64,000 bases of DNA from Macrostomum hystrix. Its lineage: Eukaryota; Platyhelminthes; Macrostomidae. The stretch spans positions 7,125,001-7,189,000 of the forward strand of contig CATNEN010000001.1 of assembly GCA_950097015.1 (NCBI GenBank), written 5' to 3'. The position numbers and the translations under genes were made by a program. The notes under the pieces were generated by a model that ran no database searches, had not been told where the DNA came from, and was given only the letters and a program-made list of their open reading frames with translations. Below are positions 1 to 11,700 of this stretch, piece by piece. Numbering within the stretch: position 1 is the first letter of the stretch; every line of letters begins with the position of its first letter.

Positions 1-471
1 AGTTCAGTGTTAGACAGACCAGTTCATTGTTAGATAGACCAGTTCAGTGTTAGACAGACCAGTTCATTCTTAGATAGACCAGTTCATTGTTAGATAAACC
101 AGTTCAGTGTTAGACAGACCAGTTCATTCTTAATCAGACCAGTTCAGTGTTAGATAGACCAGTTTATTGTTAGACATACCAGTTCATTCTTAATCAGACC
201 AGTTCAGTGTTTGACATACCAGTTCAGTGTTAGACAGACCAGTTCAGTGTTAGACATACCAGTTCAGTGTTAGACAGACTAGTTCAGTGTTAGACAGACC
301 AGTTCAGTGTTAGACAGACCAGTTCAGTGTTAGACAGACTAGTTCAGTGTTAAACAGACCAGTTCAGTGTTAGACAGACCAGTTCAGTGTTAGACAGACC
401 AGTTCAGTGTTAGACAGACCAGTTCAGTGTTAGACAGACCAGTTCATTCTTAATCAGACCAGTTCAGTGTC
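1..471. repeat. 20-bp minisatellite, cut by window start
   Basis: About 23 tandem copies of a 20-bp unit, consensus agttcagtgttagacagacc, in near-perfect 20-bp register from the first base, so the array extends upstream of the window. Variant units (ttcattcttaatcag, ttagatagacc) are interspersed and recur. No coding potential. Confidence 0.95.
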
Positions 472-769
472 TGAACATGAAGATCCTACAAACCTACAAG
501 CTTAACGAAGCAGACTTTTTAGTATAATTGATAGCAGGGACTTACAATTATCTTCTTTCAATATAAACATTCGATTGCGGATATACTAGCTAAATCTTTT
601 ATGATTGGATGTCTCGTTAGTTTAGTCTGAAAATATTTCCAAATTGGGATGAACACTTCAAAATAACAAGAACAAGATTTAGGTCATGATTAAGATCATA
701 AAAGTCCCAAACTGTTTTAATTACATGAACTAGCACGCCTATAGATATAACCGTTAGCACAGGGAAAAT
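472..769. other. AT-rich spacer, no feature seen
   Basis: Unique AT-rich sequence between two minisatellites. I see no open frame, splice signal or repeat worth naming. Confidence 0.6.
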
Positions 770-2880
770 TTCCTCCACTCTCTCCTATCTAATAATTCGT
801 ATCTGTCTCTACTCTCTCCTATCTACTAATTCGTATCTGTCTCTACTCTCTCCTATCTACTAATTCATATCTGTCCCAACTCTCTCCTATCTACTAATTC
901 ATATCTGTCTCTACTCTCTCCCATCTACTAATTCATATCTGTCTCTACTCTCTCCTATCTACTAATTCATATCTGTCTCTACTCTCTCCTATCTACTAAT
1001 TCATATCTGTCTCTACTCTCTCCTATCTACTAAATCATATCTGTCTCTACTCTCTCCTATCTACTAATTCATATCTGTCTCTACTCTCTCCTATCTACTA
1101 ATTCATATCTGTCTCTACTCTATCCTATCTACTAATTCATATCTGTCTCTACTCTCTCCTATCTACTAATTCATATCTGTCTCTACTCTCTCCTATCTAC
1201 TAATTCATATCTGTCTCTACTCTCTCCTATCTACTAATTCATATCTGTCTCTACTCTATCCTATCTACTAATTCATATCTGTCCCTACTCTCTCCTATCT
1301 ACTAATTCATATCTGTCCCTACTCTCTCCTATCTACTAATTCATATCTGTCTCTACTCTCTCCTATCTACTAATTCATATCTGTCTCTACTCTCTCCCAT
1401 CTACTAATTCATATCTGTCTCTACTCTCTCCTATCTACTAATTCATATCTGTCTCTACTCTCTCCTATCTACTAATTCATATCTGTCTCGACTCTCTCCT
1501 ATCTACTAAATCATATCTGTCTCTACTCTCTCCTATCTACTATATCATATCTGTCCCTACTCTCTCCTATCTACTAATTCATATCTGTCCCTACTCTCTC
1601 CTATCTACTAATTCATATCTGTCCCTACTCTCTCCTATCTACTAATTCATATCTGTCTCTACTCTCTCCTATCTACTAATTCATATCTGTCTCTACTCTC
1701 TCCCATCTACTAATTCATATCTGTCCCTACTCTCTCCCATCTACTAATTCATATCTGTCTCTACTCTCTCCCATCTACTAATTCATTTCTGTCTCTACTC
1801 TCTCCTATCTACTAATTCATATCTGTCTCTACTCTCTCCTATCTACTAATTCATATCTGTCTCTACTCTCTCCTATCTACTAATTCATATCTGTCTCTAC
1901 TCTCTCCTATCTACTAATTCATATCTGTCTCTACTCTCTCCTATCTACTAATTCATATCTGTCTCTACTCTCTCCTATCTACTAATTCATATCTGTCTCT
2001 ACTCTCTCCTATCTACTAATTCATGTCTGTCTCTACTCTCTCCTATCTACTAATTAATATCTGTCTCGACTCTCTCCTATCTACTAATTCATATCTGTCT
2101 CTACTCTCTCCTATCTACTAATTCATATCTGTCTCTACTCTCTCCTATCTACTAATTCATATCTGTCTCTACTCTCTCCCATCTACTAATTCATATCTGT
2201 CTCTACTCTCTCCCATCTACTAATTCATTTCTGTCTCTACTCTCTCCTATATACTAATTCATATCTGTCTCTACTCTCTCCTATCTACTAATTCATATCT
2301 GTCTCTACTCTCTCCTATCTACTAATTCATATCTGTCTCTACTCTCTCCTATCTACTAAATCATATCTGTCTCTACTCTCTCCTATCTACTAATTCATAT
2401 CTGTCCCTACTCTCTCCTATCTACTAATTCATATCTGTCCCTACTCTCTCCTATCTACTAATTCATATCTGTCTCTACTCTCTCCTATCTACTAATTCAT
2501 ATCTGTCTCTACTCTCTCCCATCTACTAATTCATATCTGTCTCTACTCTCTCCCATCTACTAATTCATATCTGTCCCTACTCTCTCCCATCTACTAATTC
2601 ATATCTGTCTCTACTCTCTCCTATCTACTAATTCATATCTGTCTCTACTCTCTCCCATCTACTAATTCATATCTGTCCCTACTCTCTCCCATCTACTAAT
2701 TCATATCTGTCTCTACTCTCTCCCATCTACTAATTCATATCTGTCTCTACTCTCTCCCATCTACTAATTCATTTCTGTCTCTACTCTCTCCTATCTACTA
2801 ATTAATATCTGTCTCTACTCTCTCCTATCTACTAATTAATATCTGTCTCTACTCTCTCCTATCTACTAATCCATATCTCT
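770..2880. repeat. 34-bp minisatellite, about 62 copies
   Basis: Long tandem array with a 34-bp period. Each unit contains ctctcctatctactaattc followed by atatctgt. The + strand is very rich in pyrimidines. Recurrent single-base variants (ccatctac for ctatctac, tccctac for tctctac, actaaatc for actaattc) appear in short runs, which points to block duplication inside the array. Every frame is interrupted by stops. Confidence 0.95.
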
Positions 2881-3574
2881 ATTTAGTATTTCCTGTCGAC
2901 CCAAAACTAAAAAAATCTAATTTAGCCACTTTAGCCGCCTCGGCCTATTCAATTAAACCCTAGAGACTAGCAAAAAATTGAATAATGGGTTGAACGAGTA
3001 TCAATTATTGTGTTCCCATTTTGCGTGCGGGTCTAATCAGAATTACAAGCCACTATAGATTAACAAATTATTATACAAAGCATGCCTCCGCTTGTTTTAA
3101 AAAATGCACAGTTTTAGGCAGAAAATAGGAAAATTTTCTTTTTTTAAGCAGCCTTAAATAGCAATCGGTCGGAAATATAGACAAGACTGGTTGGAATGCA
3201 GCTATTTTGAATATGCCACGGCTTATAGAAGGCATTTTGTTCCTGCATCAAATGGCAGAGCATCAAATGGCAGGGCATCAAATGGAAAACTAATTTTTTT
3301 TGCTGAAACGGAGGCCGCTGCAGATCTCCCATGCATATTTGCGCAATTCCCTCGAGGGTATGCCGCGGTTATTTTTTGAAATGGATGCCTCTCTCTCTCC
3401 TTCTCCTCTTTTCTCTCCCTCTCCATCCCTCTCTTCTCTTTCCTATGTATGTCGATTCTCTGTGTTATGTAGAAGCGTTCACTGTATAAAGTACCACTCC
3501 ATTTAAAGCAGGGGTCGCCACACTAACACGTATATATATGCCTGTACGGTCAAAGATACGGGCGTACTACAACG
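2881..3574. other. Non-coding spacer with short repeats
   Basis: AT-rich sequence with three copies of catcaaatggcag near 3246-3284, then a C/T-rich stretch at about 3387-3440. Open frames here are short and read through simple sequence. No gene is supported. Confidence 0.55.
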
Positions 3575-4455
3575 GGTTGAAAGATGAGACACGGGAGAGA
3601 TGAGACACGGGAGGGATGAGACACGGGAGAGATGAGACACCGGAGAGATGAGACAAGGGAGAGATGAGACAAGGGAGAGATGAGACATGGGAGAGATGAG
3701 ACACGGAAGAGATGAGACACGGGAGAGAGATGAGACACGGGAGAGATGAGACATGGGAGAGATGAGACGCGGGAGAGAGATGAGAAGCGGGAGAGAGATG
3801 AGACACGGGATAGATAAGACACCGGAGAGATGAGACGCGGGAGAGAGATGAGACACGGGAGAGATGAGACACCGGAGAGATGAGACACCGGAGAGATGAG
3901 ACACGGAAGAGATGAGACACGGGAGAGATGAGACACGGGAGAGATGAGACACCGGAGAGATGAGACGCGGGAGAGAGATGAGACGCGGGAGAGAGATGAG
4001 ACACGGGAGAGATGAGACACCGGAGAGATGAGACACGGAAGAGATGAGACACGGGAGAGATGAGACACGGGTGAGATGAGACACCGGAGAGATGAGACGC
4101 GGGAGAGAGATGAGACACGGGAGAGATGAGACACGGGAGAGATGAGACGCGGGAGAGAGGAGACACCGGAGAGATGAGACACGCGAGAGATGAGACGCGA
4201 GAGAGAGATGAGACACGGGAGAGATAAAACACGAGAGAGATGAGACACGGGAGAGATGAGACACGAGAGAGATGAGACACGGGAGAGATAAAACACGAGA
4301 GAGATGAGACACGGGAGAGATGAGACACGAGAGAGATGAGACACGGGAGAGATGAGACACGGGAGAGAGATGAGACACGGGAGAGATAAAACACGAGAGA
4401 GATGAGGCCCGAGTAAATAAGACACGGGAGAGTTGACACATAGGGAGAGATGAGA
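3575..4455. repeat. 16-bp purine-rich minisatellite
   Basis: Tandem array of a 16-bp unit, gatgagacacgggaga, with frequent 18-bp versions carrying an extra ga. Variants include cacc, cgcg and cacgaga forms. The opposite strand stays open in all three frames for about 300-400 codons simply because the unit lacks stop codons in that direction. Those frames are monotonous (LISPVSHLSRVSSL-like) and are not a gene. Confidence 0.95.
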
Positions 4456-6349
4456 CACAGATGATAAGACGAGGAAGAGGGATAGTGGGACATAATATTT
4501 AAAGTTTGTGTAGTAAATTGAATTTTAAATTTTATCCTATTAAAATTGTTCAATGTAAATATTTCATTGATACAGCTACGTAAAAACCAACTGATTAAAA
4601 AAGGTGAGAAAGGTAGAAATATTGAGAACACAAGCAACGGAAATTGGAAAGTAACACATCGAAAACTTTCCCATGAAACTTTAAAATCAATATCAGTCGC
4701 ATTTCTCCCGTCCATTGTCAAATGAGCTTTGAGCTCAGATATGAACTTAGTCAAATAGTTTTCCCATTTCTACAAGTATTAGCTGGGCGGGTTTCGTCTG
4801 CGGTGGCTTATACAAGGCTGTGGCACCGAGCTAAGAAGATAATAAATCATCCAGTTTATCTGTGGCAGCTCAATTTCTTCTCCTTTCTAGTTCTTGGGTC
4901 TCAGTCCCGCGCCTATCGTTCGTGCTCAGCGGGTTTTCCTTGGTCGCGTACTCAAACTTACCTACACGCCTGCTTCCCCCTATCCTTAGCCCGTTCGGTC
5001 AAACTATCTCTCGCCGACTTCACTGACTAGTTCCGATTCTTTAGGGTGGGTTTTTCCCTACTTCTCTCTGTCTCTCTTTTTCTCTACTTAATCCTTTTTT
5101 GGGAGTCCTACCGAGAGAGAGGATGGCTTAGAGACAGTGCAGAGCTTGGTGGTTGGTTGGCACTGTATTCGTTCCCAGACTGGCGATGGCCAGCTTTAGT
5201 GCAAAAAAACTCTTTCGAAGAAAAATTGAGAGGGAGAAAGAGAGAGAGAAGTAAGAACTGAGCAGTCACTAACATGAGAAGAACTCAGCGAAGAGATAAG
5301 AGCAGGGCAGAGAGACTTGGCTGTGTTGGCGGTCCGATTTGAGTCGAGCCACTGAGCACTGGTACGAAGCTCTCCGCCTCTGAGCACAACCCCCGCGTGC
5401 TGAAAATACTGCCTCCCCAGCTCCGCCAAATGCCCTCGGTTGCTCCCACCACCTCAATCCCATCTCCCTAAACCCCTCCGCATCTCTTCTCTCCCCGCAA
5501 ACCCTCCTGTGTGGCGGCTTTGCCTGCAATATGGGATCCGGTGTATTGGTTTGGGAGGCCTCACACCAAGGCCCCTAGTTTCAAGGAGGGAAGGAGAGAG
5601 AGAGAGAGAAAGAGAAGGACAGAGAGAAAGAGACGAAAGTGAAAAGACTCCACGAGTACTATTGAAGGTTAGTGCGACCTGCCACCCAGTTTCTCTTTCT
5701 ATCAGATTTTTCTCTCGTCCTTCCGAACGCATCAAAGTTGAATTTTCGGTAAAAAAAATAAAAAAAATGTGCACGAAACCTACTTTCGAAATTCTCAATA
5801 CTTGAACGCTCAAAATACGAGTCGTACTATCAACTTTTTAATTTTATCTTGCTGTGTTAAAATCATATTTAGACAATTTTGATTGATTTAAATTCTTGGG
5901 GGGAAATTCTCAAAACACACACGCAAGCTTAGCCTGCATGGTCATAAATTTAACCTTAGACGGGGTCGCATGCCACTCGTAGTTAGGCAGCATTATCCTG
6001 TGCACCCTGTAGGATTGAACGAATTTTTTTTCATTCTCCTATTCTTACTCTTATAAAAGCCCCATTTAATCCCTCATTGCATCCTCTTATTGAATAGAAC
6101 TTTACTTTCGCTTCTAGCCACATTTCCTGGAAACGTGTCCCTATATATAGAATTTACGCACGCATAAAACAGGGGCTTATTTTCTACACATTTCTTACCC
6201 ACACCCTTAGCAAAACGGACTGACTATCGGGATGAATAAGGCCGAATAGTACGTCCGAGCACGCTGCATTTTCAGAGTCTCTCAAAAACTCGCTATCTGC
6301 ATGCTTCCTATCCTAACTGTGCCATAATATGTATATCTATACATACTGG
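4456..6349. other. Gene-poor spacer with GA/CT-rich tracts
   Basis: No open frame has recognisable protein similarity. Purine-rich runs occur near 5225-5250 and 5584-5640, and a CT-rich run near 5060-5090. A TATA-like ctatatatag lies near 6142. The N-terminal exons expected for unc80 are not recognisable here. Confidence 0.5.
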
Positions 6350-6675
6350 CTTATAGTATTATATGCCGGCGCTTCACTTTTTTGGGGTTTGCTGGTCATT
6401 TCCTTCGACGGCTCTCTCTTCCCCCTCTTCTCCCTCTCTCTCTCCCCGTCACTTCCCTATCAGTTTTCGCAGTCTCTCTCCTCCGCTCACTCCGACCTTA
6501 GCCCCCATCCCCACCCGGGAGATCCAGTTTTTCGTGTGCGCGGATCCGAAATTTCCAACCCGAATCCCTCGATCAGCTACCACCTCAGTCTCTCCGACTC
6601 TGAAGTCACTTTGAACCGCGACCGTGTGTGCGTCTGTCTGCGAGAGAGAGTGTGTGTGTGTGCGTTGCTACCGCA

Positions 6676-6713
<38 letters not shown>

Positions 6714-6880
6714 GGTGAAGGTGAAACAGAGTGCGCCCCTGGGATCGCTCTACGCGGTCATAATATCGGATTTGAAAGGGCTGTTCGACGCTGCGACTAT
6801 GAAATGGAATCGGGGGAGAGGGGAAAAGTTGGAGAGAGACAGATGTAGGAAGCTTCCAGTGGAGAGTGTTTCATACAGGT
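6350..6880 (+). other. GC-richer island, possible untranslated or 5' exon
   Basis: This block is richer in C and G than its surroundings and includes a (CTG)12 run. An open frame from about 6628 reaches a donor-like sequence at 6881 (acag followed by gtaaaa). The protein is low complexity plus about 45 residues I do not recognise, and it does not resemble the N-terminal half of human UNC80. The reading phase at the donor would match the unc80 exon at 8746, which one in three random donors would do. It may be a promoter or first exon of something, or nothing. Confidence 0.25.
6677..6712 (+). repeat. (CTG)12 microsatellite
   Basis: Twelve uninterrupted CTG triplets inside the GC-richer island, preceded by a gt-rich run at about 6625-6665. 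Confidence 0.95.
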
Positions 6881-7384
6881 AAAACCTAGCCTAAGTTATA
6901 CATTTGTGCAACAGACACATGGACACACACAGAATGTGCATCATCCGAAACTACCTTTGCTTGGATTCAGTGAAATGGGAGGGATTGAAATAAGCATGTA
7001 GCTAGAAAAATGTTATCCCACCCAACTGCCAGAATCATTTGCGCTAGCTGGCACAGAAACTGTAACGGAAAACCGTTTTAGCTTTGCGAGGCCATGAAAA
7101 AGAGAAAGCTTAGTTTGTATGCTTTGTGGGAGGGCTTTTTCTATCATGTCAGAACCAGTCGGGAGGGGCTGAAATTTTGCGACTAAATTTGATCTACATG
7201 GTACCTACTTTGAGGAAAAAATGAAAGCAGATTTTTGCTATCATAATGTTACATTTTCTTGTTATTTGTCACAGTGGTGTCTGGAGGCAATGGGTGCAAG
7301 GTAAAAATGTCTGAAATTATCAATCATGAATGTAAAATCAAATTTTCACAGTCCAGCAAAAAATCTCATAGAAACTTTAAAAGG
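6881..7384. other. Non-coding spacer
   Basis: AT-rich sequence without a supported gene. The open frames that start near 7260 and 7326 only become long by running into the 16-bp array that follows. Confidence 0.5.
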
Positions 7385-7690
7385 CCAATATTTCACAAGG
7401 TCAATACTTCCCAAGGTCAATACTTCCCAAGGTCAATACTTCCCAAGGTCAATACTTCCCAAGGTCAATACTTCCCAAGGTCAATACTTCCCAAGGTCAA
7501 TACTTCCCAAGGTCAATACTTCCCAAGGTCAATACTTCCCAAGGTCAATACTTCCCAAGGTCAATACTTCCCAAGGTCAATACTTCCCAAGGTCGATACT
7601 TCCCAAGGTCAATACTTCCCAAGGTCAATACTTCCCAAGGTCAATACTTCCCAAGGTCAATACTTCCCAAGGTCAATATTTCCTAAGATC
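7385..7690. repeat. 16-bp minisatellite, about 19 copies
   Basis: Tandem array of ggtcaatacttcccaa with almost no divergence until the last three units, where atttcctaagatc and cttttcaag variants mark decay at the 3' edge. The near identity of the core copies indicates recent expansion or homogenisation. Confidence 0.95.
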
Positions 7691-8199
7691 AATACTTTTC
7701 AAGAAAAGACTTTCTAAATTATTTCTTAAGGTCAACCCTTGCCAGAGTCGACTCATTTAACCCCACTCTAATCTATCAATCAGTTTATCTTCCATAGACA
7801 CAGTGAAGCCAGAAAATAATCTTTATAGCTGTGTGAATCGGAAAATTAATTTTCTTTCTTATCCCACCCGCTCACAAGCCTTCATCCGCAGTCGCTATCT
7901 GCACCAGTTTTTTCTTCATTTGAATTCATTTCCCTATTTCCCGAAGCTGAATAGAAAAACTAATATGCAAGTTCGTTCTCCCGATGCCAGTCTCATACAT
8001 TCGCGTGAACTTAATCATAGTCTCGCTGCGTCTCTGCAGTTTTGCCTCATCGAAAGAGAATCTAGATAATGAACTCATTATTTCTTCTGATTATTGGAAA
8101 TTGGCCAGCACTGCGTGAAACTATTGTCGCCTGTTTTTAGTTCACGCAACTATAAGTATACGTAGAGCATTATTTCGTTGGTCTGTTTAAAAGCAATGC
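7691..8199. other. Non-coding spacer
   Basis: No supported gene. A short frame at 7803-8069 has ordinary composition but no recognisable domain, start context or splice partner. Confidence 0.5.
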
Positions 8200-8396
8200 A
8201 TGGCGCATCTGAAGGCTGTTCAGTTCATGGACTGGGGGGACGCCACACCCACCCTCAATTTCCCCAGCTGATGCTGGTACTCATTTAACAGCTGGGTGAA
8301 CTGAAGCAATGCAGAGTTAATTTTCTTGCTAATTGACACAAATTTCTCCAGAGGAGTCGGGAATCGAACCCCTGATCTTCAAATTATGAGTCCAGG
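8200..8396 (-). mobile_element. tRNA-derived SINE, family A (degraded)
   Basis: Antisense copy of a repeat seen again at 11.76, 49.44 and 60.37 kb. Shared blocks are gcgcatctgaaggctg, ttcatggactggggggacgc, gctgatgctggtac and, on the minus strand, a B box in ggggttcgattcccgactcc. The A-box end is worn away. The head is tRNA-like, so this is a Pol III-type SINE. Confidence 0.8.
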
Positions 8397-8419
8397 CAAG
8401 CAAGGCAAGAAAGACAGAC

Positions 8420-8690
8420 ATAAAACAACAAGACCTGCAGCCAGCCGACTCCTGTGCACACACGCACTCAGATACCGTGCGCAGGCACACTCTCACACAG
8501 GTGTGTACATCTGCCCTGACTTTCTCAATGTCATGCAGTGTACACTCTCGGAGTTGGCCTTTAAGTGCGTAAAATTGCACGACAAGCCCCCAAGCTCCAA
8601 ACGAATGCGGCCTCGCCGCGGAGTCGAGCTCAGGTACCTAGGTGCGAGAGGCAAACGCGTTAGACCGCTCTGCCACTCGCCGCCATGAAG
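8420..8690 (-). mobile_element. tRNA-derived SINE, family B
   Basis: Antisense copy of the second repeat family (other copies at 13.36, 45.11, 49.80 and 60.11 kb). Diagnostic blocks are acaggtgtgtacatctgcc, cacgacaagcccccaagc and the tRNA-like head reading gcgttagaccgctctgccac. Its tRNA-like head ends about 55 bases before the first unc80 exon of the window. Confidence 0.8.
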
Positions 8691-8745
8691 GCTAGCTGAT
8701 TAGTTGTGATTTCTAAGAATACGAGCTCACACCGACAATCGCCAG

Positions 8746-11700
8746 GGTTATCAAATGCATCGGCTGCACCCACGGCTGCATGGACTCTTACACCGGCTCA
8801 GAGGCCGACATTGTCCGCGCCCAAATTCACGCCTGCCTTGGCAAACTGAAGCAGTACAATCCGGGCGCATTTCGCTCCTACCTCGAGCAACTGGTGGCTG
8901 GCAACTCAATGCAGGAGCTGGTTGACATTCTTCACGCATTCACCGGCTTCTGCATGGATCCGGCGGTGCACACTTCGCCAAAGCCTAGCGCTAATCACGA
9001 GCAGAAGAATTCCTACGGTACAAACTTCGGACAGGTGGCCGACGGTGAAGGCACCAGAGGCAGCGAAGGCATCGTCATTGCTAATCTGCTCCGTCCGCTT
9101 CTAGCCAAGTTTGTTGAGCATAGAAAGGAGCTGGCCTCCCAGGAGAATATGGTGAGTGACTGCAACTTGTGTGGTAGCCTGAACCCAACAAAAGCTAACT
9201 AGGGATCGCAACTAACCCCCGTATTGCTTTCCCACCCCCTAGATGCTAACCTAGGAACTCAGCCTACCATAGACTCAACCCAACATAAAATACGAGCTTT
9301 GCTCGTATGCTTTACGAACTAAATGTACTCTAGAATCTGCTCCAGGAACTAAACCTACCCTAGAATCTTCTCCAGGAACTAAACCTACCCTAGAATCTTC
9401 TCCAGGAACTAAACCTACCCTAGAATCTTCTCCAGGAACTAAACCTACCCTAGAATCTTCTCCAGGAACTAAACCTACCCTAGAATCTTCTCCAGAACTA
9501 AACCTACCCTAGAATCTTCTCCAGGAACTAAACCTACCCTAGAATCTGCTCCAGGAACTAAACCTACCCTAGAATCTGCTCCAGGAACTAAACCTACCCT
9601 AGAATCTTCTCCAGAACTAAACCTACCCTAGAATCTTCTCCAGGAACTAAACCTACCCTAGAATCTGCTCCAGGAACTAAACCTACCCTAGAATCTTCTC
9701 CAGAACTAAACCTACTCTAGAACCTGCTCTAGGAACTAAACCTACCCTAGAATCTGCTCCAGGAACTAAACCTACCCTAGAATCTTCTCCAGGAACTAAA
9801 CCTACCCTAGAATCTGCTCCAGGAACTAAACCTACCCTAGAATCTGCTCCAGGAACTAAACCTACCCTAGAATCTTCTCCAGAACTAAACCTACCCTAGA
9901 ATCTTCTCCAGGAACTAAACCTACCCTAGAATCTGCTCCAGGAACTAAACCTACCCTAGAATCTTCTCCAGAACTAAACCTACTCTAGAACCTGCTCTAG
10001 GAACTAAACCTACCCTAGAATCTGCTCCAGGAACTAAACCTACCCTAGAATCTGCTCCAGGAACTAAACCTACCCTAGAATCTGTTCCAGGAACTAAACC
10101 TACCCTAGAATCTGTTCCAGGAACTAAAACTACCCAAGGATCTGCTCCAGAAACTAAACCTACCCAAGAATTCGTCATTTTTCTGATGGTTTATTCCGAC
10201 AATACCGTCTTTTAGTATTCGTATAACCTCGCACGATACTTCCCGAATCACGATATACTTTAAAAGACGTACTAAATAAAATTGAACTGAAAATATAAAC
10301 AAAAATGTCTGATTAAACCCATCCAGCCGCTCTACTCCGACGTTCGAAACCTATTAAACTACCTACGAGAGGTGCACGGCTGCACATTTCGTCGTACTCT
10401 ACTAACTGGCCTATTGGACTGCATCCAGCGACGTCGCAGAATCAGACGCGACTCCGGGGCAGCTGGTGGTGGCGGCGGCGGCGCCGGTGTCAACGGTGAC
10501 AGGCCGTCGCGAGTATCAGTTGCCAGCGACAACTCAGACGGAGGCGAAACTGCGGCAACCAAATCGCCAACCTCCAGAGCGCCCAGCGTCACCAGCGAAA
10601 GCCACCGGGCGGCCGCGGCGCAGAGGGCTTTACGCGGCGGCGGCGGCGTCGGCAGGTGCGATCGCAGAAGTCTATCCCCGTTCTTCGCAGCCGCCACTAG
10701 CGACAGCGAAGGAGGCGCTGGAGGCGGTGCCGCCAACGATCGTCTGGGCTCGCCCGGCAGCTCGGATGCCGAGGAGTCGCCGTGCAGGCGCCGAGGTGGC
10801 AGCGGAGGGGCCGCTCCACCGCAGGCCCGTAGGCGAGGCTTCAAATCCGACACAGACGACGATTCTGATAAGCAAAATCAGGTGCGAAAATTTGCGTTTC
10901 TTATGTCCACTGTATGCTCATTTTGAAATTCACCGTCTCTAAATTTGTTTGCTCTCTCTGCAGCGCAAGAAGATGAGCTTCCGGGCAGCCGGCCAGGCCA
11001 CGTTGAACTTTCTCTCGGCCAAGAAGCGCCTAGAAGAGACCATTCGCGATCGAGTTCGCCGGTCGATGCTAAAACGCGAGCGCAGCTTCGATGAGTTGCC
11101 GCCGGGCGTGCTGTCCGCTGACGCTTCTCTGCAGTCGGCCGGAGCGGCCGGCGGCGTTGGCGGTGGCGGTGGCGCTTCAGCGATGCGACAGCGTCGCCTG
11201 ATCAATTGCCAGTCGCTGCGCGGCGGCATGTCGCTGTTTCGCTTCCTATTGGACTCGTGTCATCCTGGCGTTGTGCCGGAGCCTCAGCTGGTGGCGGCGA
11301 TGCTGGATCTGGAAGCGCCGGTGGTTGCTAGGGCCTGCGTCCTGCTCGAGTGTGCTCACTTTGTGCACCGTTGCGGCAAAGGCGACTGGCCGGCTTGGAT
11401 GCGCTCCTGGGGACCGGGCTGCAAGCCTAAGCGCACGATGGCGATGCAACGCATGGCCGGGCACTTGTTTCACGCCTGGGCTGAGACCCTGGGCAGTAGG
11501 CTTGAGTACTTTCTCAAAATTGAGGTGGCCACAGATCGATTCGGCTCAGTACAGGAGGTGCAAGACGAGGCTAGACGGAGAGCATTGCAACGAGAGGACG
11601 AAATGGAGAACTTCTTAGTTGACTGTGAGTTGCAATCGCTGCTGTACTGTAGATAACTGTACTGTACTGTAGACTAACGATCGAGGCTTGTTTCGAGCAA

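Noticed and set aside
1-471. CRISPR-like repeat array
   Set aside because: Units are contiguous 20-mers with no spacers, and the genome is eukaryotic.
3503-4754. Three overlapping minus-strand open frames of about 300-400 codons
   Set aside because: They are the same 16-18-bp repeat read in different frames; the period and the lack of stops explain them entirely.
4722-5030. 102-residue open frame
   Set aside because: No domain, no repeat match, no splice partners; likely chance.
6624-6848. Cys-rich open frame (poly-Cys)
   Set aside because: It is the (CTG)12 run read in the tgc frame.
7259-7760. Two plus-strand open frames with FPRSILPKVNTSQGQY-like repeats
   Set aside because: Produced by the 16-bp array; 16 bp cycles through all frames every 48 bp.
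8326-8688. 120-residue plus-strand open frame and its antisense partner
   Set aside because: Both lie within two SINE copies.
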